Shown: positions 36,401 through 44,924, counted from the first letter of the stretch. The stretch is 64,000 bases of DNA from Clostridiaceae bacterium (GCA_910575795.1 CAJTGE010000004.1:131264-195263), one strand, 5' to 3'. Notes: generated by a model from the letters alone, not told the origin. Numbers and translations: made by a program.

Positions 36401-37571
36401 GGCCTGCTATGCGGTCGTCGCTTACCAGACAGCTTGGCTGAAATACCATTACCCCGTGCATTATATGTGCGCAGTGCTTAACAGCACGGATTTCGATGGC
36501 GTGCAGAAGCTGTGCGGCGACTTAAACCGCATGGGCATCCCATTCCATGGCCCGGATATCAATATCTCCAGGCAGGGATTTTCCATCTACGATGGGAGTA
36601 TCTACTTTGGGATGGGCTCCATCAAGGGAATGGGCACAGCTACGGGGTATATCGAGGAAGAACGCAGCAAGAATGGTCCGTACCGGTCGATAAGTGACTT
36701 TATGGGACGCACGCTGACTTCCAAAAGTATCTACGGGACATTCGTAAAGACTGGCGCATTTGACCAGTTCTGCGCGAACCGCAAAGCCCTCCTCGCTTTG
36801 AGCGATGAATACGACAAGGGCGTAAAGGCTGTTAAGACTGACTTAAAGAAACTGGGTACCGAAGCAGACCCTGCAAAATGCAGCCGGATCCGGCAGAGGA
36901 TCCAGGAAAAGACCAGGAAACTGGATCTGATCATCACAGATGAGACTGTCTGCGACAATGCCCTCGGGAACCTGAAGGCGGAAAGGGAACTGCTTGGGAG
37001 CTATGTGTCCGGGCATCCGTTAGACCTTTACCAGACTCCAGGAAAACTGTACGCGTCCATGTCCAGCGACATCCTCGGATATAAGAACAACACCCGCGTC
37101 CGCATGATCGGCATCATCCAGAATTACAGGGAAAAAAAACGGAAATCGGACGGAAAGCGGATGGCGTTCTTTGACCTTGCTGACCAGTCCGGGTCTATCC
37201 AAGTATGCTGCTTTACTGCAGCCTATGCGCAGTACGGGGAACTTTTAGCAGAAGATGCTGTCGTGCTGATTGAAGGGAAGACCATGGTAGACGACGGAGA
37301 CGGCCAGGATGAAGCGGAGATTAAGCTGAGTGTAGACAAGGTGACAGAAATGTACCCGGAGAAAGACGTGATCATCATTTACGATTCTGACCCGGATACC
37401 TGGCAGATGTCAACCTTCCAGAAGATTAAGCCCTATATCAGCAAAGACGGGAACCCTGCCCAGGTTTACTTCTCCCTGTTTGGGGAAATGAGGGATACGG
37501 ATCTGAAGCTGAATCCCGTAATTATACAGGATAAGCCCGTTGAATGCATTATCCAGCAGATGCGCCTGTAA
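33471..37571 (+). CDS. dnaE: DNA polymerase III alpha subunit (DnaE) with coiled-coil insertion
   Basis: 1366 residues. The PHP domain has HNH (24-26), DHG (57-58) and NDAH (363-366), so its metal-binding residues look intact. The polymerase core has GPGRGSAAGS and the catalytic PDIDCDIE (589-596, Asp590/592/594), and a C-terminal OB-like part contains RMIGIIQNYREKKRK. Between about residues 165 and 320 an Ala/Lys/Glu-rich coiled coil is inserted into the PHP region, which ordinary DnaE proteins lack. The ATG follows AAAAGGAGAACAGCT. With the nearby DnaQ, SSB and topoisomerase III it makes the element partly independent of the host fork. Confidence 0.95.
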   Translation: MENNNVNDMTNMAAEPRVRYGLLHNHTENSLRDSAMSVETLVARAKELGAPAVALTDHGVMTGYINFVRCCEANDIKPILGVEFYVEEESEGRKHLIVMAKNKEGFQALIKAVSETNLRTYNGYPRANKELLIDFFGPGTPGHGNVIATSACAGGVLASIVLANQSVEEDIEALREEQERFISPDSQSYKANLAKREALETAQKELSEQIAVLKKAAGKATKAPLKRAETAKDEAKRQEARAAYEAAEKEKAEAAVKLEALKAVSDKNAADLKVIKSHITADEKEIAKWMQREHRIQAIQANHIDDQSLNDRLIKEGEWYDQLFGHGDFYIELQNHGIEMEKEVYPKLAWLSDWLDIPVVAANDAHIPDRNPDSVLARTIVQSTRLQYQKWYATEPWDWEMYLKDDAELFKSLCQILPEEKAKEAMENVGKIADVCSFTLEKENHYPKFKTPDGSTPEEYIRKMAYEGIAKRYPDGNFNDYERLEHELNVICSMGYADYHCIVEDFLRYARAAGKLDLSNQRERALALTFDIERIEKYTEGRVGEYVGPGRGSAAGSLVCYLIGITNIDPLAYGLLFERFLNPDRVSMPDIDCDIETGIRPYVIEYVKHKYGKDSVCGIMTKGMQKGKAALITGAKTYALKQGYDSMYYMALEKEIAKKAVELSGDELNLNIHAIADDFTVTETDEKTGKQIGRHVEGLKTAFASNKNALEIIHFAMCIEGVVTQFGQHAAGVIIADGRPVGNYVPLILSNKENMMTSCDMVQAEEIGLLKMDFLGLKNLTVISNTLRSIYEETGEAIDIDRIPMDDADVYREIFAKANTNSVFQFESDGMKNMLKGFKPESIFDLTLLVAMYRPGPMQFLGDVIDVKSGKKTAEYLTPALKPILENTYGSITYQEQVQELFKQLAGYSLGQADLVRRAMSKKKEKLLKAEREAFVNGDPERNIAGCKANGISEEIANTIFDEVMEFSKYAFNKSHAACYAVVAYQTAWLKYHYPVHYMCAVLNSTDFDGVQKLCGDLNRMGIPFHGPDINISRQGFSIYDGSIYFGMGSIKGMGTATGYIEEERSKNGPYRSISDFMGRTLTSKSIYGTFVKTGAFDQFCANRKALLALSDEYDKGVKAVKTDLKKLGTEADPAKCSRIRQRIQEKTRKLDLIITDETVCDNALGNLKAERELLGSYVSGHPLDLYQTPGKLYASMSSDILGYKNNTRVRMIGIIQNYREKKRKSDGKRMAFFDLADQSGSIQVCCFTAAYAQYGELLAEDAVVLIEGKTMVDDGDGQDEAEIKLSVDKVTEMYPEKDVIIIYDSDPDTWQMSTFQKIKPYISKDGNPAQVYFSLFGEMRDTDLKLNPVIIQDKPVECIIQQMRL

Positions 37572-37613
37572 GGGTGCCTACCGGATACAAAAAGATTTTT
37601 AGTTTTCCATTGG

Positions 37614-37650
37614 AACCCGTGCCATTTTTTCTGTGGCGCGGGTTTTTTTT
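37614..37650 (+). terminator. rho-independent terminator after dnaE
   Basis: Stem ACCCGTGCCA/TGGCGCGGGT followed by eight T. Confidence 0.85.
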
Positions 37651-37676
37651 GGGCACAAAAGGCCAACAGCCCTAGC

Positions 37677-37683
37677 CATACTT
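37677..37683 (+). promoter_or_regulatory. CATACTT motif ahead of the 37738-39707 operon
   Basis: CATACTT 54 bp before the start at 37738. Confidence 0.55.
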
Positions 37684-37737
37684 CCAATGATCAAAAAAAT
37701 AAGATATAGAGGCAATGACCTCGGAAAGGAAAAAAAT

Positions 37738-38814
37738 ATGAAAATTACAATGAAAAACAAGAAAGAGATGGAGATCAGGGAAGTGAAGGAGGAGAAGGTA
37801 GTTTACCTGTCCCATTATGACCTGAAGACACTTGCGGCGGATGACGAGATTATGTTCGACTTCCCCCATATGAACACTGTAAACACCGGGACATTTGCCT
37901 CCGTGATGTGCGTCGTATCCAGCATGGACGGGAAGCGCAGCTATGGCACGGGCCAGGCACAGACCTTGAAGTGGGCCACTGACATGGCTTTCGACAATGC
38001 TATGATCGATCTGTACCGGCTTAATGGGAAAAGCTCCGTGGAACTGGAGATCCTGAAAAAGCTGAAGGCAGATCAGGACAGGAAGCCTGCTGACGAGAAG
38101 GCCGCTAAAGCCGCTGAGGAAAAGGCTGCGAAAGAAGCCGCTTCCAGGAAGGCTGCTGAGGAAAAGGCTGTCAAGGAAGCCGCCGCAAAGAAGGCCGCCG
38201 AAGAAAAGGCCGCTAAGGAAGCAGCGGAGAAAAAAGCTGCAGAAGAGGCCGCCGCTAAGAAAGCTGCTGAAGAAGCTGCTGCTAAGAAGGCCGCTGAAGA
38301 AAAGGCCGCTAAGGAGGCTGCTGAAAAGAAAGCTGCAGAAGAAGCCGCCGCTAAGAAAGCCGCCGAAGAAGCTGCTAAGAAGGCTGCAGAAGAGAGGGCT
38401 GCAGCAAGAAAGGCCGCAGAGGAAGACGCTGCCAGGAAGGCTGCCCAGGAGGCTGCTTCCAAAGGTTCCGCACCTGCTGCCGGAGGCACCGGTTACTGGT
38501 ACGCAAATGAGCCTGACTGGGTTGGCTGCCACAGCCTGACCCCGGAAGACCCGGATGACGTGCTTATCAATTACGGACCTTTCAAGCAGACTGCACAGCC
38601 AAGCGAGTTAAAGCCCGGCCCGAAATACTTAAGCCAGGTGCTGAAATACCGTTCTGACTTCGTAGAGAAGCTGGTAGGCATCCAGCCGTCCAACTTCATT
38701 GAGCGGATCCCGCAGATCCTGACATACTGCAGCCGCCAGGGTATCGGCCTGCATGCGGCCAGCGGAAAGGCCCGCGACGTGATGCAGAAGTACGGCGTTA
38801 AGGAACTGGCTTAA
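37738..38814 (+). CDS. unknown protein with long Ala/Lys/Glu helix
   Basis: 358 residues, ATG behind CGGAAAGGAAAAAAAT. The N-terminal domain (about 1-110) is folded-looking ([19 protein letters not shown]). A 120-residue run of [12 protein letters not shown]-type heptad-like repeats (about 118-240) would form a single long charged helix. The C-terminal domain (about 255-358) contains [16 protein letters not shown] and [15 protein letters not shown]. The helix is encoded by near-tandem DNA and could vary in length. It shares its operon with the DnaQ-type exonuclease 17 bp downstream, so a replication-related role is plausible. Confidence 0.7.
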   Translation: MKITMKNKKEMEIREVKEEKVVYLSHYDLKTLAADDEIMFDFPHMNTVNTGTFASVMCVVSSMDGKRSYGTGQAQTLKWATDMAFDNAMIDLYRLNGKSSVELEILKKLKADQDRKPADEKAAKAAEEKAAKEAASRKAAEEKAVKEAAAKKAAEEKAAKEAAEKKAAEEAAAKKAAEEAAAKKAAEEKAAKEAAEKKAAEEAAAKKAAEEAAKKAAEERAAARKAAEEDAARKAAQEAASKGSAPAAGGTGYWYANEPDWVGCHSLTPEDPDDVLINYGPFKQTAQPSELKPGPKYLSQVLKYRSDFVEKLVGIQPSNFIERIPQILTYCSRQGIGLHAASGKARDVMQKYGVKELA

Positions 38815-38831
38815 GGAAGGAGGGAGTTTCG

Positions 38832-39707
38832 ATGTATTTTACTCCCAGAGTGCTGACGCAGTTCGCTGATTTCCTTCACTTCGATGAGGACATCATCGTA
38901 TATGACTGTGAAACGACCGGACTGACCCCTAAGGCAACGGGGTCAGAGCCGGAATGCCACATTATCCAGCTGTCCGCGATCCGGCTCTCCCACGGTTATA
39001 TGGAAGGATTCCAGGCCCTGGAAGAGCGGGAGTGGTATATCAAACCCGTGGAGACCATCCCAGACAAGATCGTGGAACTGACCGGAATCACCGATGAGTT
39101 CCTGGCTGACAAGCCGGCGGAAACTGAGGTGTTTGAGGAGATCCGTGATTTCTTTGCGGATACCGCCGTGGTCGGGTACAACAACCTGACCTTCGACGAC
39201 CTCTTCATGGATGAGATGTATAAGCGGTACGGGGAACGTTTCCAGCCCTATCTGTCGCTGGATATGTACCCCATCTCCCAGAACCTAATCAGCCCGAAGG
39301 ACGTGAAGAACTATAAGTTGAAAACGATCGCGGGCTACTTCGGCCTTGACGGCATCATGTTCCATGACGCTTCCGGCGATGTCACGGCGACCATGGAGAT
39401 TATGAAGCACTATGAAGACCACATGAACGCCAAGGAAGTTGAAACAGGGAACATGGTTCCAGATTACAACGCTGGGATCAAGGTCAAGGTGACCGGGATC
39501 GCCCGGTATGAGAAAGGGAGGGTCCGGCGGATCTATGTAAATACCTCCGACAAGGATATTTCCTTCTATATGGATACCTATAACCTTGGCTGGTCATGTA
39601 AGGACAGGAACATGTCCACGGACAAATTCAACATGCCCGACATGATCTCCCAGGCACTGAAAATGGCAAAAGCCAGTTCGGAAAGGGAACTGGCTGCGTA
39701 CAAATGA
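38832..39707 (+). CDS. dnaQ: DnaQ-type 3'-5' exonuclease (proofreading)
   Basis: DEDD exonucleases of this type proofread DNA polymerase III. The 291-residue product has motif I VYDCETTG (Asp25, Glu27), motif II YNNLTFDDLFM and motif III HDASGDVTAT in the usual order. The catalytic core occupies about residues 18-200, and a C-terminal domain of about 80 residues is appended. The start follows GAAGGAGGGAGTTTCG. The gene is separated from dnaE by only one gene, which supports function as a dedicated epsilon-like subunit, although it could also be a stand-alone exonuclease. Confidence 0.88.
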   Translation: MYFTPRVLTQFADFLHFDEDIIVYDCETTGLTPKATGSEPECHIIQLSAIRLSHGYMEGFQALEEREWYIKPVETIPDKIVELTGITDEFLADKPAETEVFEEIRDFFADTAVVGYNNLTFDDLFMDEMYKRYGERFQPYLSLDMYPISQNLISPKDVKNYKLKTIAGYFGLDGIMFHDASGDVTATMEIMKHYEDHMNAKEVETGNMVPDYNAGIKVKVTGIARYEKGRVRRIYVNTSDKDISFYMDTYNLGWSCKDRNMSTDKFNMPDMISQALKMAKASSERELAAYK

Positions 39708-39725
39708 CAACCAGACCGGGGAATG

Positions 39726-39761
39726 ACAGTCCTGTGCATACGCATGGGGCTGTTTTTTTTT
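39726..39761 (+). terminator. rho-independent terminator after dnaQ
   Basis: Stem ACAGTCC.TGC/GCA.GGGGCTGT with a run of ten T. Confidence 0.7.
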
Positions 39762-39870
39762 TGCTCATGGGAAAGTCCCCGGCTATGCGTATAGCGGGAA
39801 AAGTATGCCAGGCAAGAAAAAAAATGACACCAGGTGTTTTTTCTGGTACAAAAAAAGCCAATACAGAATC

Positions 39871-39877
39871 CATACTT
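39871..39877 (+). promoter_or_regulatory. CATACTT motif ahead of the 39919-44428 operon
   Basis: CATACTT 41 bp before the first gene of the operon that contains the SMC-like ATPase. Confidence 0.55.
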
Positions 39878-39918
39878 CCATTGAAAATACATAAGGCAAA
39901 GAGGAGGGAACAAAAAAA

Positions 39919-40131
39919 ATGGGAAAAAAGATCCTGTTCGTCGAATGTGCCCCGCTGCTCTCGGTTCTTTACGCGAGAGGGGCAGTCACATCCGATGAAA
40001 AGAAACAGATCATCGGATCGCTGAAAGGCGACCCGGGTAACAAAAACGCCAGGGCCATCCTGGCACGGAAACTCCTGGAATGCCCGGATTCCCCGGACGT
40101 GAGGATGCTGTATGAGAAAATAAGAGAATAA
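39919..40131 (+). CDS. small unknown protein (70 aa)
   Basis: ATG behind AGAGGAGGGAACAAAAAAA. Helical, with GDPGNKNARAILARKLLE and a charged tail. First gene of an operon running to the SMC-like ATPase at 44428. No family recognised. Confidence 0.6.
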   Translation: MGKKILFVECAPLLSVLYARGAVTSDEKKQIIGSLKGDPGNKNARAILARKLLECPDSPDVRMLYEKIRE

Positions 40132-40164
40132 CAAAAAAAAATAACAAGGAGAAAGGAGATAGCA

Positions 40165-40530
40165 ATGACACCAAAAGTAATCAAAAACGAGAGCGATATC
40201 AATGAGGCTATGAAAAACCTGCTGCTGGACAGTTTTTCTGTCTATGGGGATGATGCAGCCCTGTTCGCAAAAACCCAGAAGATGATCTCCGACAATACCT
40301 ACACGGTCACTACCCCGATGAGCTACATACGGGTCCTGAGCGTGCTGCCGGAGAAAAACCAGCCACAGGATGGACGGCTTGCCGTGTACGCGATCGATGC
40401 AGGCGGGATCAATGAGATTTTTCTTGACTTAAACCTCGGCGCGAAAAATAACGCCGGGCTGTGGGGCAAGGAGGATGACAAAAACAGGGAAAAGGTGCCA
40501 AGCCCGCTGCGGAGCCAGCTACAGTGCTGA
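40165..40530 (+). CDS. unknown 121-aa protein upstream of the 40524 gene
   Basis: ATG behind GGAGAAAGGAGATAGCA. An alpha/beta-looking protein (TVTTPMSYIRVLSVLPEK, then LAVYAIDAGGINEIFLDLNL) with a Lys-rich end. Its TGA overlaps the GTG start of the next gene by 7 bp in a different frame. The two could be one protein split by a frame change, or a coupled pair. No family recognised. Confidence 0.6.
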   Translation: MTPKVIKNESDINEAMKNLLLDSFSVYGDDAALFAKTQKMISDNTYTVTTPMSYIRVLSVLPEKNQPQDGRLAVYAIDAGGINEIFLDLNLGAKNNAGLWGKEDDKNREKVPSPLRSQLQC

Positions 40531-41765
40531 GGACAGCCCTTGGCAGGATGATGGCTAAGACCATCCTTGAAGCCAGTTTTTACCCTGTGGTAAATGGGGA
40601 GAAGGCTGACAATCAGGAGGTGGTCGGGGAATTAAAGCGCACCAGGCTCCTGTTCCAGGCGGCCGGCAAAACCTACATCATCAGCCAGTTTGCGTTAGCG
40701 ACCCTCGGGCAGAGGATCGAGCTGAAAGGGAAAGCAATCCAGGAACCATGCCTGGAGCGCGATATCTTCATTGCGAAACGGCTGGAGTCAAAGAAGAACG
40801 TTCAGTTTGTCGTCAAGGCGGCAAACGGCCTTGGGAAGGTATTCATGGCCGCCAGTGACAGCTATAAGCCACTGTCGATGACCGTGATCGAGCGGATCTA
40901 CCATGCGTTTGGCATGGAGAACGGGATTGGGAAAATGAGATGCGAAGGATGGGAGATTGACCACAGCATGTCGCGGATCCGTTTCTCGTTCTTGGATTAC
41001 GAGAAGACCAATGAAATGGCTTTCCTGTATGGGCTTGACGAAAGCGAAGCACCCATCCCAGGCGTGGAGATCATTTCTTCCGACATTGGGGATTACGCCT
41101 TCACCATCCGTGGTTTCTGGAAGATGAAGCGTGGGTATCTCTATGCAGACGAAGTGTCCCGCAAACATACAGGCGAGATCGATGAGGAAAAGATCATCGA
41201 TGAGGTAAGGCACACAATCTTTGAGCGCTATACCCTGCTCCCGGAGCGTTTTATGGAGCTCCTGGAGATCGACATCACGCCGGACAGTGTGCGGGATGCG
41301 GCAACCGCATTGAGCAATGCCCAGCAGGCAGTCCTTGACGCGGAAACAGCAGGCCGCGATACAGCGGATAACGCAGCAGCCAAGGCCAGGGAAAACCTGG
41401 AAAAGGCAGAGAAATATGCAAAGCGGCAGTTCAGGGATCATGCAAAACTGCTGGAAGGGATGGTAAAAAGGATCATGAAGGTGATCACAACGACCTCCCT
41501 CCAGTACAAGAAAGACTGGACAGAGCGCGTAGTGGAAGATCTCGATCCGTCATCATCTTATACGGCATATGACATCATGACGCTTATTTTGGATACCCAG
41601 ATTATCGTCAAAAGCGATGACACGGTAGAAAAGATGCGTAAGTCTATGATGAAGCTGCCGTACCAGGACTACGCCGAGTACCGGGATGCGGTTATTGACA
41701 AGCTCGCGCTGTTCAAGGAGAGGACGAAGAAAGCAAATAATGATCCGGAAGAGGGTGCAGCATAA
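40524..41765 (+). CDS. unknown protein, possibly DUF932-like
   Basis: 413 residues from a GTG that overlaps the preceding stop; a GGAG lies 9 bp upstream. An ATGATG at 40548 is an alternative start. GLGKVFMAASDSYKPLSMTVIERI, then YLYADEVSRKHTGEI, resemble plasmid/phage proteins of the DUF932 type, from memory only. The middle (about 250-310) is an Ala-rich helical stretch. It is co-transcribed with an OB/zinc protein and an SMC-like ATPase, suggesting a DNA-maintenance role (inference). Confidence 0.6.
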   Translation: MLRTALGRMMAKTILEASFYPVVNGEKADNQEVVGELKRTRLLFQAAGKTYIISQFALATLGQRIELKGKAIQEPCLERDIFIAKRLESKKNVQFVVKAANGLGKVFMAASDSYKPLSMTVIERIYHAFGMENGIGKMRCEGWEIDHSMSRIRFSFLDYEKTNEMAFLYGLDESEAPIPGVEIISSDIGDYAFTIRGFWKMKRGYLYADEVSRKHTGEIDEEKIIDEVRHTIFERYTLLPERFMELLEIDITPDSVRDAATALSNAQQAVLDAETAGRDTADNAAAKARENLEKAEKYAKRQFRDHAKLLEGMVKRIMKVITTTSLQYKKDWTERVVEDLDPSSSYTAYDIMTLILDTQIIVKSDDTVEKMRKSMMKLPYQDYAEYRDAVIDKLALFKERTKKANNDPEEGAA

Positions 41766-41849
41766 CCTGCCGCATCAACCGGAATATCAAAGACATCAGC
41801 ATTTACATGGGGCCCTGCCTTTGCGGCGGGCCCTGGAAAGGAGAACAAT

Positions 41850-42641
41850 ATGGCAAAATCTGGAATTATCATGAAAATCAATGAGGAAAGCGGATACGCA
41901 GTCCTTGCTGGGAATGTCACAAAACTCTCGGAAGGAGAGAAAGGTGCGGACTCCTGGTACTGTGTCAGGCTTTCTTATGAAGATAACGGAGAAACGAAGG
42001 ATACAGACATCTACTTCTGGAATGACTCGGAAGCAGACGATTACCGCCGCTACCAGGCAGACCGCGCAAAACAGAAGAACCTCCGGGAAGGAAGCGCCAT
42101 TGTGGTACGGTGCCGGTTCCGGGATGACTCCAAGAAAGAGGCGACCGGATATGGTATTTACTACAACGGCCTTATCCGGATCAAGCCCGACACGGAGCAT
42201 GAGAAGGATGACCGGAGCGTACTGGCCGGGACAGTTACGGCGATGAAAGACGTGACCGTCAGGGGGCGTGACGCCCTGAGGCTCAATGTGTACGCCGGGA
42301 AGTATAAGGGCCCGGACGGGGAATTCTTATACAAGAATGTCTGGGTCACGCTCCTGGGAGACCAGGCGGTCATGGCAAGGACAGACCTTGCAGAAAAGGA
42401 TCTTGGCAACGGCATGGTTCTCCGCAAAAAGGCCGTGTTCCGGTGCGGGGCTATCCGGGTATATTACATGCCCACGGAATGCCCGATCTGCTTTGAGGCC
42501 GCATCATACAATACGGAATCCGGCATGATGGTATGCCCGGAATGCGGGGCGGAGTTCGACCCGGAAGAAAAAGATAAAAGAGAAAACGTGTTTGCCTTCG
42601 ATTACATTGTGACCGAAGAGCGCGAAATGAGGAGGAGATAA
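41850..42641 (+). CDS. putative OB-fold/zinc-finger DNA-binding protein
   Basis: 263 residues, ATG behind GGAAAGGAGAACAAT. Two beta-rich segments with OB-like spacing are visible (about 15-110 and 125-205; VLAGTVTAMKDVTVRGRDAL in the second). A C-terminal zinc ribbon follows with CPIC and CPEC (about 215-245). This layout recalls single-strand DNA-binding proteins with a zinc finger. The gene ends 2 bp before the SMC-like ATPase start, whose ribosome-binding site lies inside its last codons, so the two are tightly coupled. The OB call is by pattern and not certain. Confidence 0.6.
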   Translation: MAKSGIIMKINEESGYAVLAGNVTKLSEGEKGADSWYCVRLSYEDNGETKDTDIYFWNDSEADDYRRYQADRAKQKNLREGSAIVVRCRFRDDSKKEATGYGIYYNGLIRIKPDTEHEKDDRSVLAGTVTAMKDVTVRGRDALRLNVYAGKYKGPDGEFLYKNVWVTLLGDQAVMARTDLAEKDLGNGMVLRKKAVFRCGAIRVYYMPTECPICFEAASYNTESGMMVCPECGAEFDPEEKDKRENVFAFDYIVTEEREMRRR

Positions 42642-42643
42642 GC

Positions 42644-44428
42644 ATGAAGTTAGAGAAAATCCAGATCACGAACTGGAAAAAGAAAAAATTTGATTTCAAG
42701 CCGGGGAAGCTGAACTACTGCTTCCATGAAAATGGGTATGGAAAAACCTCCCTTTTGGACGCAATCCGGTACGGCCTTACAGGCAGCCTGCCCGGTTATG
42801 ACACGGACGGGTGCGCGGTTGATATCATAGAGGCTTCCAGCGGGCTTGATATCTACCGTACCCGTGGTATCGGATCCACGGTATGCAGGATCGGTGGCCC
42901 AGATGGGAAGAAAACGACGGAGAAAGCGCTGAACAAAGCGCTGTCCGATGTCAGTGGGGTGTCTATTGACAACCTGAAGATGCTGTCCTCCGGTGATATC
43001 TTTTCCAGGATGAAGCCGGATGACTTCCTGGCGCTGCTCCTTGAATTTATCCCGGAGCAGCTGACCTATGAGACCGTCACATCCTATATCGACGGCTTCA
43101 CGGATGAGATGGACCTCATGCTGGAGTTCTACCTGCCTGGAGACGGGATGTTCGGCATCCAGACGGTCGATGAATGCGCAGCAGCGCTTGCGGAGGCCAG
43201 AAGGAGCGCCAAGGCGGAGCTGAACCGGAACAAGCAGGTGATCACCACACTGAAGACTGGGGAGACAGGCCGCAGCCTGGAGCAGATCGAATCCGACCTG
43301 ATCGATATCGAGGTAAAGGAACGCACGGCCGTTGATATCGACAAGAAACAAAAGGAATACGAGATGCTGAAAGCACGCAGGGAAAAGCAGGAGAAGCAGA
43401 TCAAGGACCGCGAGGGCTGGCTGGCAAATGAAGCCAATAAGGCGGAAAAGCCTGACCCGGCAGCCCTGGCCGCGTTAAAACAGGAACGCCAGGAAAAGGA
43501 CTCCTTAAAGAAGAAACTGGTCGCTGACCAGGCAACGATCAATACGGTGATCCAGAATCTGGAAAGAACCTTGAAATATCTGAACCTGGACGTCTGTGTC
43601 ATCTCCAAGAAACTTTCCTGTACAACCGACAAGTCAGGAGCTAAGGGCGAGGTAACGGAGGCTCTGGAGAAGAACAAAAAGCTCCTGGAGCAGCACACCG
43701 CAGACATCAAAGCCTATGAAATCCGTATTGCGGAGATCGATAAGGCTGTCGAGGAGTATTACGCCTCAGACAAACGGTATAATTTATACCAGAGGGTTGT
43801 GAATGAGTTAAAGACCCTACAGGAATCCCTGACCACGGTGCCCGAGAAACCGACAGTGGGGAATGCCGCGAACCTGGCGGAGCAGAAGAAGAAGCTCCTG
43901 GATGAGAAGGGGCTGGTGATAGACGGGATCCACCGGCGCAAGCTGGAAACCATGAACCAGGGCCTGGAAAACGATATTGCGGTATACACTTCCCTGATCG
44001 ACGCATTTGCTGACAAAGGGGCAGTTAAAACCGGCATCATCAATTACTATGTCCATGAGTTCGAGACGGCATGCAACAGCCATTCCGAACTGGCAAAGGG
44101 GTTCGAGATCAGCTTCGTTCCGGAGGATGGCGTCAAGGTGTATGCCAAGACGCCTGCGAGTGCGGAACCGGTTTATTATACCGGGCTCTCAAGCGGGGAG
44201 AAGATCTTGGTGTCCTTCCTGGTGCTGGATATGTTAAACCAGCTGACCGGGATGCGGATGGCCTTCATCGACAACCTGGAGCAGCTTGACCGGCGTTCCC
44301 TGGAATATGCCCACAATATCCTGACATCGGAGGAGTTCCTGGATTCCTACGACCACATTTTCGTGTGCGGAGTAGATAACCAGGATATCAAGGAAGTATT
44401 TTCCGGTGATGATGCTGTACTGTTGTAA
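42644..44428 (+). CDS. SMC/Rad50-like coiled-coil ATPase
   Basis: 594 residues. The N-terminal half-ATPase has Walker A HENGYGKT (28-35). A long coiled coil follows from about residue 190 to 450, with KKQKEYEMLKARREKQEKQ-type helices. The C-terminal half carries the ABC signature LSSGEK (515-520) and Walker B MAFIDNLEQLD (539-549). Such proteins hold or process DNA ends, or load clamps and nucleases. It lacks a visible zinc hook and is shorter than true SMC or Rad50, closer to RecF/RecN-like or phage recombination ATPases. The likely partner is the OB/zinc protein just upstream. Confidence 0.88.
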   Translation: MKLEKIQITNWKKKKFDFKPGKLNYCFHENGYGKTSLLDAIRYGLTGSLPGYDTDGCAVDIIEASSGLDIYRTRGIGSTVCRIGGPDGKKTTEKALNKALSDVSGVSIDNLKMLSSGDIFSRMKPDDFLALLLEFIPEQLTYETVTSYIDGFTDEMDLMLEFYLPGDGMFGIQTVDECAAALAEARRSAKAELNRNKQVITTLKTGETGRSLEQIESDLIDIEVKERTAVDIDKKQKEYEMLKARREKQEKQIKDREGWLANEANKAEKPDPAALAALKQERQEKDSLKKKLVADQATINTVIQNLERTLKYLNLDVCVISKKLSCTTDKSGAKGEVTEALEKNKKLLEQHTADIKAYEIRIAEIDKAVEEYYASDKRYNLYQRVVNELKTLQESLTTVPEKPTVGNAANLAEQKKKLLDEKGLVIDGIHRRKLETMNQGLENDIAVYTSLIDAFADKGAVKTGIINYYVHEFETACNSHSELAKGFEISFVPEDGVKVYAKTPASAEPVYYTGLSSGEKILVSFLVLDMLNQLTGMRMAFIDNLEQLDRRSLEYAHNILTSEEFLDSYDHIFVCGVDNQDIKEVFSGDDAVLL

Positions 44429-44452
44429 ATCCCATTTTGAAACCTGTTTAAG

Positions 44453-44481
44453 AACCTGTCTCTTTGTGAGGCAGGTTTTTT
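44453..44481 (+). terminator. rho-independent terminator after the SMC-like gene
   Basis: Stem AACCTGTCTC/GAGGCAGGTT followed by six T. Confidence 0.8.
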
Positions 44482-44493
44482 GTGCAAAAAAAT

Positions 44494-44516
44494 ATAAAAA
44501 CGCTATCCGCAGAAAA
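44494..44516 (+). repeat. dispersed repeat copy (first of three in tandem)
   Basis: TAAAAACGCTATCCGCAGAA. First of three copies about 50 bp apart in the otherwise gene-free 44429-44924 region, which also holds one terminator and one CATACTT motif. Confidence 0.8.
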
Positions 44517-44543
44517 TTCAGCAGGCGCAGCGCAAAAAACTAA

Positions 44544-44566
44544 AAAAAACGTTATCCGCAGAAAAA
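44544..44566 (+). repeat. dispersed repeat copy (second of three)
   Basis: AAAAAACGTTATCCGCAGAA. The GTTATCCGCA variant is one base from a classic DnaA-box sequence. Confidence 0.8.
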
Positions 44567-44593
44567 TCTATCCATCTATCAATATTTCCCACG

Positions 44594-44615
44594 AAAAAAC
44601 GCTATCCGCAGAAAA
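44594..44615 (+). repeat. dispersed repeat copy (third of three)
   Basis: AAAAAACGCTATCCGCAGAA. Third copy in the cluster. Confidence 0.8.
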
Positions 44616-44730
44616 CACAGACATCGGGCACGCGACTTAAAAAAAGCGGCAGTCCATACAAGGTGCCAGCGAAAAAGCACTCCTCGGCATAGGGCATGTT
44701 TTTTGCATACCTGTTTCGCCCTCCGTAAGC

Positions 44731-44737
44731 CATACTT
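44731..44737 (+). promoter_or_regulatory. CATACTT motif ahead of the 44925 gene
   Basis: CATACTT 187 bp before the start, a long leader in which nothing else is recognised. Confidence 0.45.
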
Positions 44738-44924
44738 ACCGTAGTTGACAGATGTTGACCCGGCAGGAAACGCCTGTCTTCCTGTGTGCAAGGAGAATGG
44801 CATCAGGGCCAAGACAGGGGTAAAAACGCCGTACACGCGAAATAATGCCCGGCGAAGAGCCGGAAAATGGCAAACAAAAAAAACTTAAAAGGGCAATGCC
44901 CAAAAAAGAAAGGAAGATTGAATT

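Noticed and set aside
38073-38489. Long antisense Ala/Ser-rich open frame
   Set aside because: Shadow of the KAAEE helix of the 37738 gene; no ribosome-binding site.
44551-44560. DnaA-box-like TTATCCGCA in repeat copies
   Set aside because: One mismatch from the classic box, and the change (A to G) is at an important base; other copies have CTATCC. It is part of the larger repeat, so not called DnaA.
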